From Paraescarpia echinospica (taxonomy: Eukaryota > Annelida > Polychaeta > Sabellida > Siboglinidae), in contig CM034544.1 in NCBI GenBank assembly GCA_020002185.1, forward strand, positions 6,802,397 to 6,866,396: a stretch of DNA of 64,000 bases, read 5' to 3'. The notes below the pieces were generated by a model. It worked only from the letters and a program-made list of their open reading frames with translations, made no database searches and was not told the DNA's origin. How positions within the stretch are numbered: position 1 is the stretch's first letter; the number at the start of each line of letters is the position of its first letter. Shown piece after piece: positions 34,421 to 46,229 of this stretch. A program made the translations under genes and the position numbers.

Positions 34421-35660
34421 GAGTAGTTGATAGGACCATCTGGATTAGTAAATCAGGAGCCATGAAATTCTGGCAGTGTAAATGCTGACTCAGTTCTGGT
34501 TAGTCAGCGCCCCTCGCGACAGTTGCCTCACTTCCAGTGACGTTACATCCTTAGTTACCCCCACCCTAGCGACTGTTATGGGGTGATGACCTCCTATTTG
34601 TGCGTATGTGCGTTACTGAAGTAATGATGCAGCATTTTGACAGATGTGCACCCTTTATATGATAGCGTCCAGCTCCACTTTTCATCAAAACAAACCTGAG
34701 TGTGTATTCGCACAAAAGCGACCCTCCAATCAAAGGCACATTCATACACAGCCAACCAGCAAGTAGCACCAACACAGTGGTGGATATTTGTATATAAACA
34801 CTCGTGCATTATATAAAGCGTGCCTGGATGCTTCCCAAAGAATCGTGATGGTGTGTAGTTGAACAGGTCCGCAATGGAGTAAAGTCTGAAGTGTTTTGAG
34901 CTGTCGTGAGGACTGCTACTGCCCTGTACACTAACTTATCTTTACAACGTAAGTAACTATTCGCGCAATAGATGAGTCATTGTCTTCTAGAGATAATTTT
35001 TATTTTTTATATACCGTTTTACATGGTAGTCACATACATCTCTCTCGCATTAAAATAAAGATCATCACCTAACAGACCGTCCTCAAAAACTGTTGGACAA
35101 GTGTTGTTTGTATCGGACTATATGTATGCAAAAGTCACACGCGCCAGCAAGCTAGCTTGCACAGACACAAAATCAATTAATGTTATCGTGCAGCACGACT
35201 AATATTTCAGATCGACTCAAACCGTTCGCAAGTAGCAACTGTCGACTGGTATCAGAATATCCAACCAAATGTTTTCGGGAAGCATTATGCCACTTGTGAT
35301 TTACTAAAAAATATGGATTTACAAGTGTTATTATCGCACAATATTTTTTGGAGTATTATCATAAAAATCTATATGTATTGATACAATTATATCCAGCAGA
35401 AACGTGAACAAACGTTGATAATTCATATCAGTCTTTCATTCATTGAAATTATATTGGTAGGTGGGTTTATGATCAGAGAAACATTCTATGTTTGATATTA
35501 CCCAGACAGGTGATCAATATCGCTCTTCAGAATCGATTATCGTCTGACACCTCGATAAAATGGTTCTAATCAGCAAATATTACTGAATGCCTCATCGATC
35601 AGTGATTTCTTCATGACATATCAAATATCATCCCAACATGTAAACCCCTGCTTTGGTACC
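34421..35660. other. Giant-intron sequence, no supported gene
   Basis: No domain or repeat recognised, apart from a short TA tract at 35670-35697. Confidence 0.5.
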
Positions 35661-35665
35661 ATTCG

Positions 35666-35696
<31 letters not shown>

Positions 35697-35702
<6 letters not shown>

Positions 35703-35860
35703 ATAATAAACTTTATTTATACACCCTAAAATACGGGACTAATGACCCCCGTTCACGGGTGTTTACAAATTGGTAATCATCTAAGAAGCATACAAACACA
35801 TTTAAGAGAATAAATAAGAAAATAAATAAAATTAGCAAACAATATCCTAGTATATACTGT

Positions 35861-35895
<35 letters not shown>

Positions 35896-36536
35896 TACGT
35901 ATAGTAAAATTACGGGTAAATGCAATGATAAAATAAACGATTAGCAAAAGTGCTGAACAGCTGAAACCTACTGGAAAAAATATATATAAAAATAAAAAAT
36001 AAAATAAAAGCCTAATTTACATTAAATAATTTGATTAGATACTAAAATGTGATTCTGAGATAAATAAGACTACAACTTTATTAAAACTATATGCATGAAT
36101 AATGCAAAGGTTAAGTGATGTCTGATTATATTAGTTTGAGAACAGAAATGTCTTCAATAATTTTCCAAACTGTCTAGTATTCTCAATTGCGCGTAGTTCC
36201 AGAGGCAGAGAGTTCCACAATGTCGGCCCAGAACGTGCAAACGCCCGGCGACCATAACGTTCTAGGGTCACGCGTGGAACGTCCAGAAGCAGACCACCGC
36301 CAGAGCATAGGGTCCTGCGTGGTGCGTGACGATGTAACAGTGACGCGAGATACACTGACGTGCCTGCATACAGTGCCGTGTGTACAACCATGAGTAACTT
36401 GTACTCGATGCGTTTTCTCATTGGGAGCCAGTGTAGCTGTTGTAGGACCGCAGTGATAGATCGCCGGTCACCTCGTCGAAGTTGCATCACAACACGAGCG
36501 GTTGACCGTTGGACTCTCTCTAGACGGTGCAGCAGC

Positions 36537-36537
<1 letters not shown>
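35697..36537 (-). pseudogene. L2/CR1-type LINE, 3' end
   Basis: The minus-strand frame reads 'LERVQRSTARVVMQLRRGD', 'LQQLHWLPMRKRIEYKLLM' and 'GPTLWNSLPLELRAIEN', ending 'LLKTFLFSN'. This is the ORF2 tail of an L2/CR1-type LINE, without a stop for about 130 codons. The 3' UTR ends near 35697 with TTTATTATTATTA. The 5' end is cut at an AT microsatellite (36537-36585). It is a different subfamily from the tail at 2830-3476. Confidence 0.8.
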
Positions 36538-36585
<48 letters not shown>

Positions 36586-36588
<3 letters not shown>

Positions 36589-37330
36589 TGCGATCCGCGA
36601 TATCCATTCGTAGTTATCGTGCAAGTCGTTGTGAACCGTACAATCAAATATGACGGCGGACAAGAACCTTCTCACATAGTCAAGTACCTCGTATTTACAA
36701 AACTACTGAGCTAGACGTGATCTTTCTTATTTGATAATGTCATTCGTCCGGGATTTCATACTGATATAGCCTTATTTTAAAGACACTAGTCTACACGGAT
36801 ACATTATATTTTTGGATGTGATTACAAGAAATGCTTCCAGTAAGATACGTATATTATATTAACGATCAACCAAATAAGCTGAGGTGATAGTAATACGTAG
36901 AGCTAGCGCGAATACACACTTAGTTGCCTTACCTATCACCGAATGTTCTGAAATCACTCGTGTAACCGAGTGACTATATCTTTTGATCTTACAAATCAGG
37001 CATTATTGCAGTCCAAAATGTGGTTTCAATCCGTCGAATCAGCAACGATTAGTAAAATATATATCATTTTAATGTATTATTTAATATGCGCACACCAATT
37101 GACACATCGCGACGGTATCTCTAATCTGTTGACATAGCGTAACTCAGAATATGTATAAACGGCCGAGAACACGGGAAAATCATAGCGTTGATTTTTCAAA
37201 CCAATGGGGATTGCAAAAAAAATCATCATGCTTCGTGAATCCCACAAAAACATTAATTGGTGAATGTGGATTGCATTAACTGTTTCCGCTGTAGATATCG
37301 GCCTAGAATTCGACAGAAGAAGAGCGAAAC
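36586..37330. other. Giant-intron sequence, no supported gene
   Basis: Nothing recognised between the L2-type tail and the 43-bp minisatellite. Confidence 0.5.
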
Positions 37331-37462
37331 CATGTTTTACCCGCTCGATGAACTAGTGTCAGAGGAGTGAGTCCATGTTCAATCCGCTCGATGAACTAGT
37401 GTAAGAGGAGTGAGTCCATGTTCTACCGGCTCGATGAAATAGTGTAAGAGCAGTGAGTCCAT
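37331..37462. repeat. 43-bp minisatellite, left part (3 copies)
   Basis: Units of CCGCTCGATGAACTAGTGTA + AGAGGAGTGAGTCCATGTTC. The array is interrupted by the LINE at 37463-41172 and continues after it. Confidence 0.95.
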
Positions 37463-40400
37463 GTTCAGCAAAGAACAGTCTCGAAACTATTCCGAAGATG
37501 GATATAAATGTGTTTGTTTAAATGCAAGGAGTATAGTAAACAAAATAAATGAACTAAACATTATGGTAGAAGATATTGACCCTCACATAATACCAAAAAT
37601 AGATAAGCGAGCGAAAAATGAACAACTGTCCCCAACGTTCCAAAATACCATTACGGTTCGTCGGATCCCAACAATATTAATGTCGTTTGAAAGTTTAAGC
37701 TTTCTGCTATTCAAACATATAAATGATTTCCTGATAATCGTTACTAAAATTAACTAAAAACGGACCTAGAACCGGGACCGTTCCGGTGTCTTAGACACTG
37801 CGAAAGATGTTGTTTTGTCGACACAGTTCACCAATCTACCGATTGAGGCACCACTATCTGATTTCATGGTATAAGCTCCACCCACTTTCAAACGGCTGCT
37901 AAAATTACATACGCGAAGTAGGCGTGACGTCACAATCACGTATATCAACCAACCAACGCAACGAATTTAGACCCGTTTGGTGGCTAACGTTATTGTGACG
38001 TCACGCCGACGTAGAGATATATCGGTTTCGCTGCGATCAAAGCACATCAATTCCGCCGCTGTTTCAAAGTGGGTGGAGCTTATAACTTGAAATCAAGAAA
38101 TGGTGAAGTGCGCATGTCTGAACCTATGCAAATGAGGAAAACAGCGCCGCAATCGGAAGATTAGTGTACTGAGTACTCGCTGCTAACATCTTTCGGAGCC
38201 GTACAGAACACCGAAAACGGCGTCATTGTAGGTCCGTTTATCGGTGTTCTTTAAACGGTTACCGGGAAATCTAGATGACGCAAGAATAACAAAAGTGCAT
38301 CCTTTTAAATGATACCAAGATCGCCGGGACAGGACGAGCCGTGAGGATGCTAGCGACCGTAGAATTTCATGTTTGGACGTGTTCTGAGTTGTTCATTTTT
38401 CGCTCGCTTATCTATTTTTGATAATAGGTATAACCGAATCCTGGACCACAACCGATATATCAGATGCCGAAATGGGACTGACAGGATATGTAATGTTTAG
38501 GAAAGATAGAATAGGAAGAAAGGGAGGTGGAGTTATTTTATATATTAAAGAATGAATCCAGGCTTATGAAATAAAATTAGAAAGAGAAGCACATTGCGAA
38601 GAACATAGTTAAAGGAAACTTAACGTTAACATTTGGTTAGTTTATCGAAGTCCAAACATAGAAGAGAATTAAAAAACACAAAACGCTATAAGGGATGTAA
38701 GCAAACAGGACTGTATTATTATGGGGGATTTTAAACACGGGCATATACAATGGAAATCTCTACAGAGTATGGGGAGTGAGGACCACAAGTTTTTAGTTTT
38801 AGTTCGAGATACTTTCCTTTCTCAACATGTGCTAGAACCAACCAGGGGTGAGAATGTGTTAGACATAGTTTTGTCTTCACAGAATGAATTGGTTGACAAT
38901 GTCAGGATATGTGAGCCACTGGGGAGTAGTGATCACAACCAGATACATTTTACCATCAAAGTAAAATCAGAAAGGAATAGTAAAAAGCAGTATAGGAGAA
39001 ATTTCCACAAAGGAAGATATAAGGACATGAGAAAATATTTAGCAAAGATAGACTGGAATAACACACTAAAAAATAAGACAGCAACAGAATGTTGGAATAT
39101 ATTAACGAGTGAAATTAAGTGCACAGTCGACCAATTTGTATCCTTCAAAAACAAGTGAAACGGTAAAAAAGAAACACTTATCGAAAGAAGACATTACAAC
39201 AATTAAGTATATACAAATGATGTGGAAGTCATATAGATGTACTGGAAATGGTGAAGACTACAACAGTTATAAAGAAGCACTTAACCTAGCTACAGGTGAA
39301 ATTATACATTCAAAGAGAAGCTATGAACATAAATTAGCTTGTAATATAAAACATGACAGCAATAGTTGTTATGCGTATGTTCGAAGCAAACAGAAAGTTC
39401 AAGATGAGGTCGGTCCTCTAGAAGATAGTGCTGGAAATATAATATCAGAGGGATTCTTAATGGCAGAAGACCTGAATGAGTACTTTAGTTCAGTGTTTAC
39501 CAGAGAAGACATTAATTCACTGCCAGTACCAGAGGCTAAATTCAAGGGGGCAGTTTCAGACTATTTAGACAATTAGTTGTAACCCCGGAAATGGTAGCTA
39601 AGAAAATAAGGGCAATGAAAGATAATAAATCACCTGGAGTGGATGGGATTCCACCCAAACAATTATTGGCAGTTATAGAACAAATTAGCGTACCGCTTGC
39701 AACAGTTTTCAATTTGTCATTAGAAGAGGGAGTGGTTCCTTTAGAATGGAAAGAGGCAAACATTATACCGTTATTTAAAAAAGGTTCGAGAAACAAGTCA
39801 TAGAACTATAGACCAGTGAGTTTAACATCAGTGAATTGCAAATTATTACAAAGACCTATTAAAGATCACATGGTGGATTTTCTTGTTAAACATAACTTGA
39901 TAACCCTATCTCAACACGGTTTTTTAAAGCGAGGTCATGCTTAACAAATAGGTTATGTTTTTTGGAAGACATCACTAATTGGATAGATGAGGGATGATCA
40001 GTAGATATCGTGTACTTAGATTTTCAAAAAGCTTTCGACAAAATTCCACATCAAAGATTACTGCATAAACTACAGGCCCGTGGCATAGGAAATGGTATAA
40101 TAAACTGGATAGAAAAATGGCTGATTGACAGAAGACAACGGGTAGTAGTTCATGGGGAGGCTTCAAACTGGAAATCGGTATTGAGTGGGGTACCACAGGG
40201 ATCAGTACTAGGACCTATATTATTCTTAATATATATCAACGATTTGGATGATGAAAGAACAAGCAAGGTGTTGACATTTGTGAATGAAACAAACGTGTTT
40301 AGAAGGACTAAAAGTGATGGAGATATACAACATTTACAAGATAATCTTGACAAGTTGATAAAATGGTTTGAAAAGTGGCAAATGCTGTTCAATTTTCAAG

Positions 40401-41172
40401 AAATGTAAATGCCACCACGCAGGACATGGGTCGAAGAGGTAGAATATACAATGGGGGGTGTACTGTACTAAGTACTACTGTAGAGGAAAAGACTTAGGGT
40501 TAACCATTAGTGCTGATATTAAGGTATCAGTGCAGTGCGAAATTGCAGCTTCAAAGGGAAATCAAATCCTTGGATTAATTAGGCGAAATATAGCGTATAA
40601 GGAAAAAGAACTAATAATACCGCTGTACAAAGCAATAGTGAGTCCTCATTTAGAATATTGTATACAAGCATGGAGGCCGTATTGCAGGAAGGACGTAGAT
40701 ACACTAGAAAGAGTACAGAGGAGAGCGACTAAAATGATACAAAAACTGAGGGATCTTAGTTATGAAATTCGCCTAAAAGAATGTGGTTTAACAATACTAG
40801 AGACCAGGAGATTGAGAGGAGATCAGATAGAAGTGTTTACAATAATGAATGGTTATGAAAATATTGATAGACATTTTTTTTCTCAATTAAGAAAGATAGA
40901 AGAACGAGAGGACATGAAGTTACATTAGCAAAGGAGCAGTGTAGATTAGATGTAAGAAAGTTATAATTTTCACATCGGACTTTAAATGAGTAGAACAGAT
41001 TATCTGCTGATTGTGTGGGTGCTAGTAGCGTGAATATGTTTAAAAATACCTCAGAAGGGCGGGATACACATAAATAAAAGGGTCGGACTCTCGATAAGCC
41101 AAAGGGCTTCCTTGTCCACCTGCCACCTAGATTTAATTCTCTGGTTGGCAATCTTGTTAAATCTTGTTAAAT
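37463..41172 (+). mobile_element. CR1-like LINE, copy A (5' truncated, inactive)
   Basis: The element starts inside ORF2 ('DGYKCVCLNARSIVNKINEL'), is split by a palindromic element (37593-38420), and resumes 'GITESWTTTDISDAEMGL'. Endonuclease follows with 'MGDFKHGHIQWKS' (38721), then fingers 'NKSPGVDGIPPKQLL' and 'LEWKEANIIPLFKKGSR', motif A 'YLDFQKAFDKIPHQ' and 'GVPQGSVLGP'. The catalytic FADDT has become FVNET at 40277-40291, so both catalytic aspartates are lost. Several stops and shifts are present. The 3' end is AATCTTGTTAAATCTTGTTAAAT split here as a short direct repeat, followed at once by the 43-bp minisatellite. Confidence 0.9.
37593..38420. mobile_element. Palindromic (foldback-type) element copy 2 with TSD
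   Basis: The ends are CAAAAATAGATAAGCGAGCG at the left and its exact reverse complement at the right; the terminal match extends about 33 bp. Flanking ATAATA occurs at 37587-37592 and 38421-38426 and is single in the uninterrupted LINE, so it is the target-site duplication. The two halves are imperfect reverse complements along nearly the full 828 bp: TAAGCTCCACCCACTTTCAA near 37871 pairs with TTTCAAAGTGGGTGGAGCTT near 38066. Each half holds GCGTGACGTCAC. There is no coding capacity, so it depends on a transposase elsewhere. Confidence 0.9.
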
Positions 41173-41500
41173 ATTCTACCCGCTCGATCAACTAGTGTAA
41201 GAGGAATGAGTCCATTTTTACCCGCTCGCTCGATGAACTAGTGTAAGAGGAGTGAGTCCATGTTGTACCCGCTCAATGAACTTGTGCAAAATGACTGAGT
41301 CCTTTTTCTACACGCTCGACGAACTAGTGTAGGTGGAGCAAGTCCATGTTCTATACGCTCGATGAACTAGTGTAATATGAGTTAGTCCATGTTTTACACG
41401 CTCGATTGACTAATGTAAGAGGAGTGAGTCCATGTTCAATCCGCTCGATGAACTAGTGCAAGAGGAGTGAGTCCATGTTCTACCCGCTCGATCATGTCCA
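41173..41500. repeat. 43-bp minisatellite, right part
   Basis: About seven more units of the array at 37331-37462, with more substitutions (for example CTCGATTGACTAATG). Confidence 0.9.
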
Positions 41501-41715
41501 TGCGCATAAAGTGGACACCTTTGTAGACCACTAACTGAAGTTATGTGACCCCTATTGAAAAATCAATATGTAGTAAGGGAGCCCATTGTATCGGACAGCT
41601 TGGTTGTGTATAGTGACAATGTATGAATCCTGGTAATCGATCTATGTTAATATTATATTATTAATGTTATATAGAGTAGCATAAGAGACACTTCTACTAT
41701 TTTAACTACACCCTA

Positions 41716-42571
41716 CGAAAAATAGTTAAACGAGAGAAAAACTCAAAGCACGTCCAAAAACGTTAAACCCAACAGTTGCTGCACCATTTTGGCTCGTCTG
41801 GGTCCAAAGGTATTGACATCGTGTGAAAACGTATGTTTTCTGCTTTTCTAACATGCATAAACTGAAATCACGATAACCATTTCTACAAATTTCCTATACT
41901 TGACCTACAACAATTCCGTTTTCGGTGGCTTAAACACTGGTGAACGATGTTTAGATCGTTGACACAGTACACCCATCTACCGGTAGAGGCGCCATATTCT
42001 GAGTTTATATTATAAGCTCCACCCACTTTCAAACAGCGGCGAAACTGACATTTTCGAACTCGGCGTGACGTCACAATCACATACAACAACCAACCAACGT
42101 AAATCATTTTGACACCCTCAGTTTACCTTGTTTCGCAAACGTTATTGTGACGTCACGCCGACACCGAGAATATCGGTTTTGCTGCCGTCAAAGCACGTCG
42201 GTTTTTTGCCGTTGTGGGTAAAGCTTATAACATGAAATGAAGAAGTATCGAAGTGCGCATGTCTAAATCCTATGCAAATGATCTCAGCAGAGTCGCAATC
42301 GGAAGATAAGTGTACTAACTACCTGAAGCCAATATCGTTCGGAACAGTACAGGACACCGAAAACGACATGACTATAGGTTAGTTTATGGGTGTTTTGTGA
42401 ATGCTTACGGGAAAATCTAAAATCTATATGAATGCTAAATTAACAGAAAGTGCATGCTTTCAAATGATACCAATGTCGTCGGGATCGGACGAGCCGTGAG
42501 GGTGCTAGCGATTGTTGAATTTAATGTTTTGATACGTGTTTTGAGTTTATTTGGTCCCTTATATATTTTTG
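41716..42571. mobile_element. Palindromic element copy 3
   Basis: The left end CGAAAAATAGTTAAACGAGA and right end CCTTATATATTTTTG are diverged versions of the copy-2 ends. The arms align along their length, for example AACTCAAAGCACGT near 41739 against ACGTGTTTTGAGTT near 42535. Each arm has TGACGTCA (near 42066 and 42149). Overall it is more diverged than copy 2. The right flank is shared with copy 1. Confidence 0.85.
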
Positions 42572-42724
42572 ATCCCTCGCATATGTTTTACTTGTCAATA
42601 TCTAGCTTACGGGAAATCCAGCGGAAGTAAACAACCCTGACAACTGCAGACAATACGTATTGTAACAAACAGTGCATAGCAAACAGCGTGAAGGTGCATA
42701 CCAATACATGAATTTGCACTGATG

Positions 42725-43510
42725 ATGTGGTCTGTACATGAGTCTGTACTCACGGTGAGGTCGACACATGAATCTGTTCACACGGTGTGATCTACACATA
42801 AGTCTATACTCAAGGTGTGGTCCACACATAAGTGTGTAATCACGGTGTGGTCCACACATGAGCCTGTACTCACGGTGTGGTCCACACATAAGTCGGTACT
42901 CGCGGTGTGGTCCACACATGAGTCTGAACTAAAGGTGTGGTACACACATGAGTCTGTACTCAAGGTGTGGTCCACACATGAGTCTGTACTCCCGGATTGG
43001 TCCACACATGAGTCTGCACTCAAGGAGTGGTCCACACATGAGTCTGTACTCCCGGATTGGTCCACACATGAGTCTGTACTCACGGTGTGATCCACACATG
43101 AGTCTGAACTAAAGGTGTGGTACACACATGAGTCTGTACTCAAGGTGTGGTCCACACATGAGTCTGTTCTCAATGTGTGGTCCATACATGAGTCTGTACT
43201 CACGGTGTTTTCCACACATGAGTCTGTACTCACGGTGTGTTCCACACATTAGCCTGTCCTCACGGTGTGGTCCACACATAAATCGGTACTCGTGGTGTTG
43301 TACACACATGAGTCTGTAATCAACGTGCGATCCACTCATGAGTCTGTATTCAAGGTGTGGTCCACACATGAGTCTGTACTCACGGATTGGTCCACACATG
43401 AGTCTGTACTCACGGATTGGTCCACACATGAGTCTGTACTCACGGTGTGATCCACACATGAGTCTGTACTCAAGGTGTGGTCCACACATGAGTCTGTACT
43501 CAAGGTGTGA
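42725..43510. repeat. 30-bp minisatellite, about 26 copies
   Basis: Units of TGTGGTCCACACATGAGTCT + GTACTCACGG repeat about 26 times. A sub-block with GGATTGGTCC alternates with the main type, suggesting higher-order copying. Frames are open on both strands only because 30 divides by three. The CR1-like copy B is inserted at its right end. Confidence 0.95.
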
Positions 43511-46226
43511 TTTAACAAGATTTAACAAGATTGCCATCCAGAGAATTAACTCTAGATGGCAGGTGGACAAGGAAGCCCTTTGGCTTATCGAGAGTCCAAC
43601 CCTTTTACCTACATATATCCAGCCCTTCTAAGGTACGTGTCGATTTTATTATTAAACATATTCACACTACTAGCACCCACACAATCAGGAGATAATATGT
43701 TCCATTCATTCCAGTCCTTTGTAAAAATGAGAACTATCTTACGTCTAATCTACACTGCTCCTTTACTAATGTAACTTCATGTCCTCTAGTCTTTCTATCT
43801 TTCGTAACTGAAAAAAAAAAAAATTCTATCAATATTTTCATAACCATTCAATATTTTAAACACTTCTATCTGATCTCCTCTCAATCTCCTGGTCTCTAGA
43901 GTTGTTAAACTACATTCTTTTAGGCGTTTTTCATAAGTAAGATCCCTCAGTTTTGGTATCATTTTAGTCGCTCTCCTCTGTACTCTTTCTACAATATCTA
44001 TGTCCTTCTTGCGGTATGGCCTCCACGCTTGTATACAATATTCTAAATGAGGCCTAACTATTGTTTTGTATAGCGGTATTACTAGTTCTTTTTCTTTAAA
44101 TGCTATATTTCGCCTAAACAATCCAAGGATTTTATTTCCTTTTGAAGTTGCAATTCCACACTGCTCTGAAACATTCATGTCAGCAATAATTGTCATCCAT
44201 AAGTCTTTTTTTTCTACAGTAGTACTTACTACAGTTCCCCCATTGTATATTCTACATATTCGTTCCCATGTCCTGTGTGAAGGCATTTACATTTACAAAA
44301 ATTGAACAACATTTGCCATTTTTCAGACCATTTGATCAACATGTCAAGATCATCTTGTAAATGTTGTCTATCTCCATCACTTTTAATCCTTCTAAACACT
44401 TTTGTATCATCTGCAAATTTCAACTCCTTTCTAGCTAAATCATCATCCAAATCGTTTATATATATTAAGAATAATATAGGTCCCAGTACTGATCCCTGTG
44501 GAACCCCACTCAAAACTGATTTCCAGTTTGAAGCCCAACAATCAACAACTACCCGTTGTCTTCTGTCAATCAGCCATTTTTCTATCTGTTAATTATACCA
44601 TTTCCTATGACATGGGCTTTTAGTTTAAGCAGTCATCTTTGATGTGGCACTTTGTCGAAAGCTTTTTGAAAATCTAAGTAGATGATATCTATTGGTGATC
44701 CCTCGTCTACCCACTTAGTGATATCTTCCAAAAAAACATAACATATTTGTTAAGCATGACCGCGCTTTTAGAAACCCATGTTGAGATGGCTTTATCAAGT
44801 TACGTTTAGCAAGAAAATCCACCATGTGATCTTTAATTAGTCTTTCTAATAATTTACAAATCACCGATATTAAACTCACTGGTCTATTATTATTTGACTT
44901 GTTTCTCGTACCTTTTTAAATAACGTTTGCTTCTTTCCATTGTAAAGGAACCACCCCCTCTTCTAATGACAAGTTGAAAACTGTTGCAAACGGTATGCTA
45001 GTTTGTTCTACAATTTCCAATAGTAGTTTGGGTGGAACACCGTCCACTCCAGGTGATTTATTATCCTTCATAGCCCTAATTTTCTTAGCTACCATTTCTG
45101 GGGTTACAATTATCTGTCTTAAATAGTATGATTCTGCCCCCTTGAACTTAGCCTCTGGTAATGGCAATGAACTAATGTCTTCTCTGGTAAACACTGAACT
45201 AAAATACTCATTCAGATCTTCTGCCATTAAGAATCCCTCTGATATTATATTTCCAGCACTATCTTCTAGAGGACCGACCTTATCCTGAAGTTTCTGTTTG
45301 CTTCGAACATACGCATAAAACTCTTGCTGTCATGTTTTATATTACAAGCTAATTTATGTTCATAGCTTCTCTTTGAATGTATAATTTCAGCTGTAGCTTG
45401 GTTTAGTGCTTCTTTATAAATGTTGTAGTCTTCGTCATTTCCAGTACGTCTATATGACTTCCACATCATTTGTTTATACTTAATTTTTCTAATGGCTTCT
45501 TTCGATAAGTGTTTCTTTTTGGACCGTTTCCCGTGTTTTTTAAGGGAACAAATTTGACGATGATGCATTCAATTTCACTCTTTAAGATATTCCAGCATTA
45601 TGTTGCTGTCTTATTTTTCAGTGTGTTATTCCAGTCTATCTTTGCTAAATATTTCCTGATGTCCTTATATTTTCCTTTGTGGAAATTTCTCCTGTACTGC
45701 TATTTACTATTCCTTTCTGATTTTACTTTGATGGTGAAATGTATCTGGTTGTGATCACTATTCCCCAGTGGCTAACATATCTTGACATTATGAACTAATT
45801 CTTTCTGTGAGGACAAAACTATGTCTAACACATTCTCTCCCCTGGTTGGTTCTAGCACATGTTGAGAAAGGAAACTATATTGTACTAAAACTAACAACTT
45901 GTGGTCCTCACTACCCATACTCTGTAGAGATTTCCATTTTATATGCCCATGGTTAAAATTCCCCATAATAACACAGTCCCGTTAGCTCACTTCCCTTGTA
46001 GCATTTTGTATTTTTTCAGTCTCTTCTATGCTTATGTTTGGACTTCGATAAACTAATCCAACCGTTAACGTTGAGTTTCCTGTAACTATGTTACACCAAA
46101 CAGCTTCTTCGCAGTCTGCTTCTCTGTCTATTTTTTTTCATCAGCCTGGATAGATTCTTTAATATATAACATAACTCCACCTCCCTTCTTCCCATTCTAT
46201 CTTTCCTAAACATTACATATCCTGTC
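43511..46226 (-). mobile_element. CR1-like LINE, copy B (5' truncated, inactive)
   Basis: The minus-strand element reads endonuclease remnants (45966-45772, 'NFNHGHIKWKS'), fingers (45227-44916, 'NKSPGVDGVPPKLLLEIV'), 'GVPQGSVLGP' with an intact 'FADDTKVF' (44513-44229), and the thumb and tail (44286-43795). It ends with the same 3' terminus as copies A and C. Frameshifts and stops occur between every block. Its 5' end stops abruptly at 46226 against an RTE-like fragment. Confidence 0.88.
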
Positions 46227-46229
46227 CAG

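Noticed and set aside
33937..34488. Trp/Cys/Thr-rich and Ser/Pro-rich frames
   Set aside because: Translation of the 24-bp minisatellite, not supported as coding.
42602..43570. Cys-rich repeat proteins (SCVDHTVSTD type) on both strands
   Set aside because: The 30-bp minisatellite unit divides by three, so several frames on both strands stay open; there is no start context, splice context or signal peptide.
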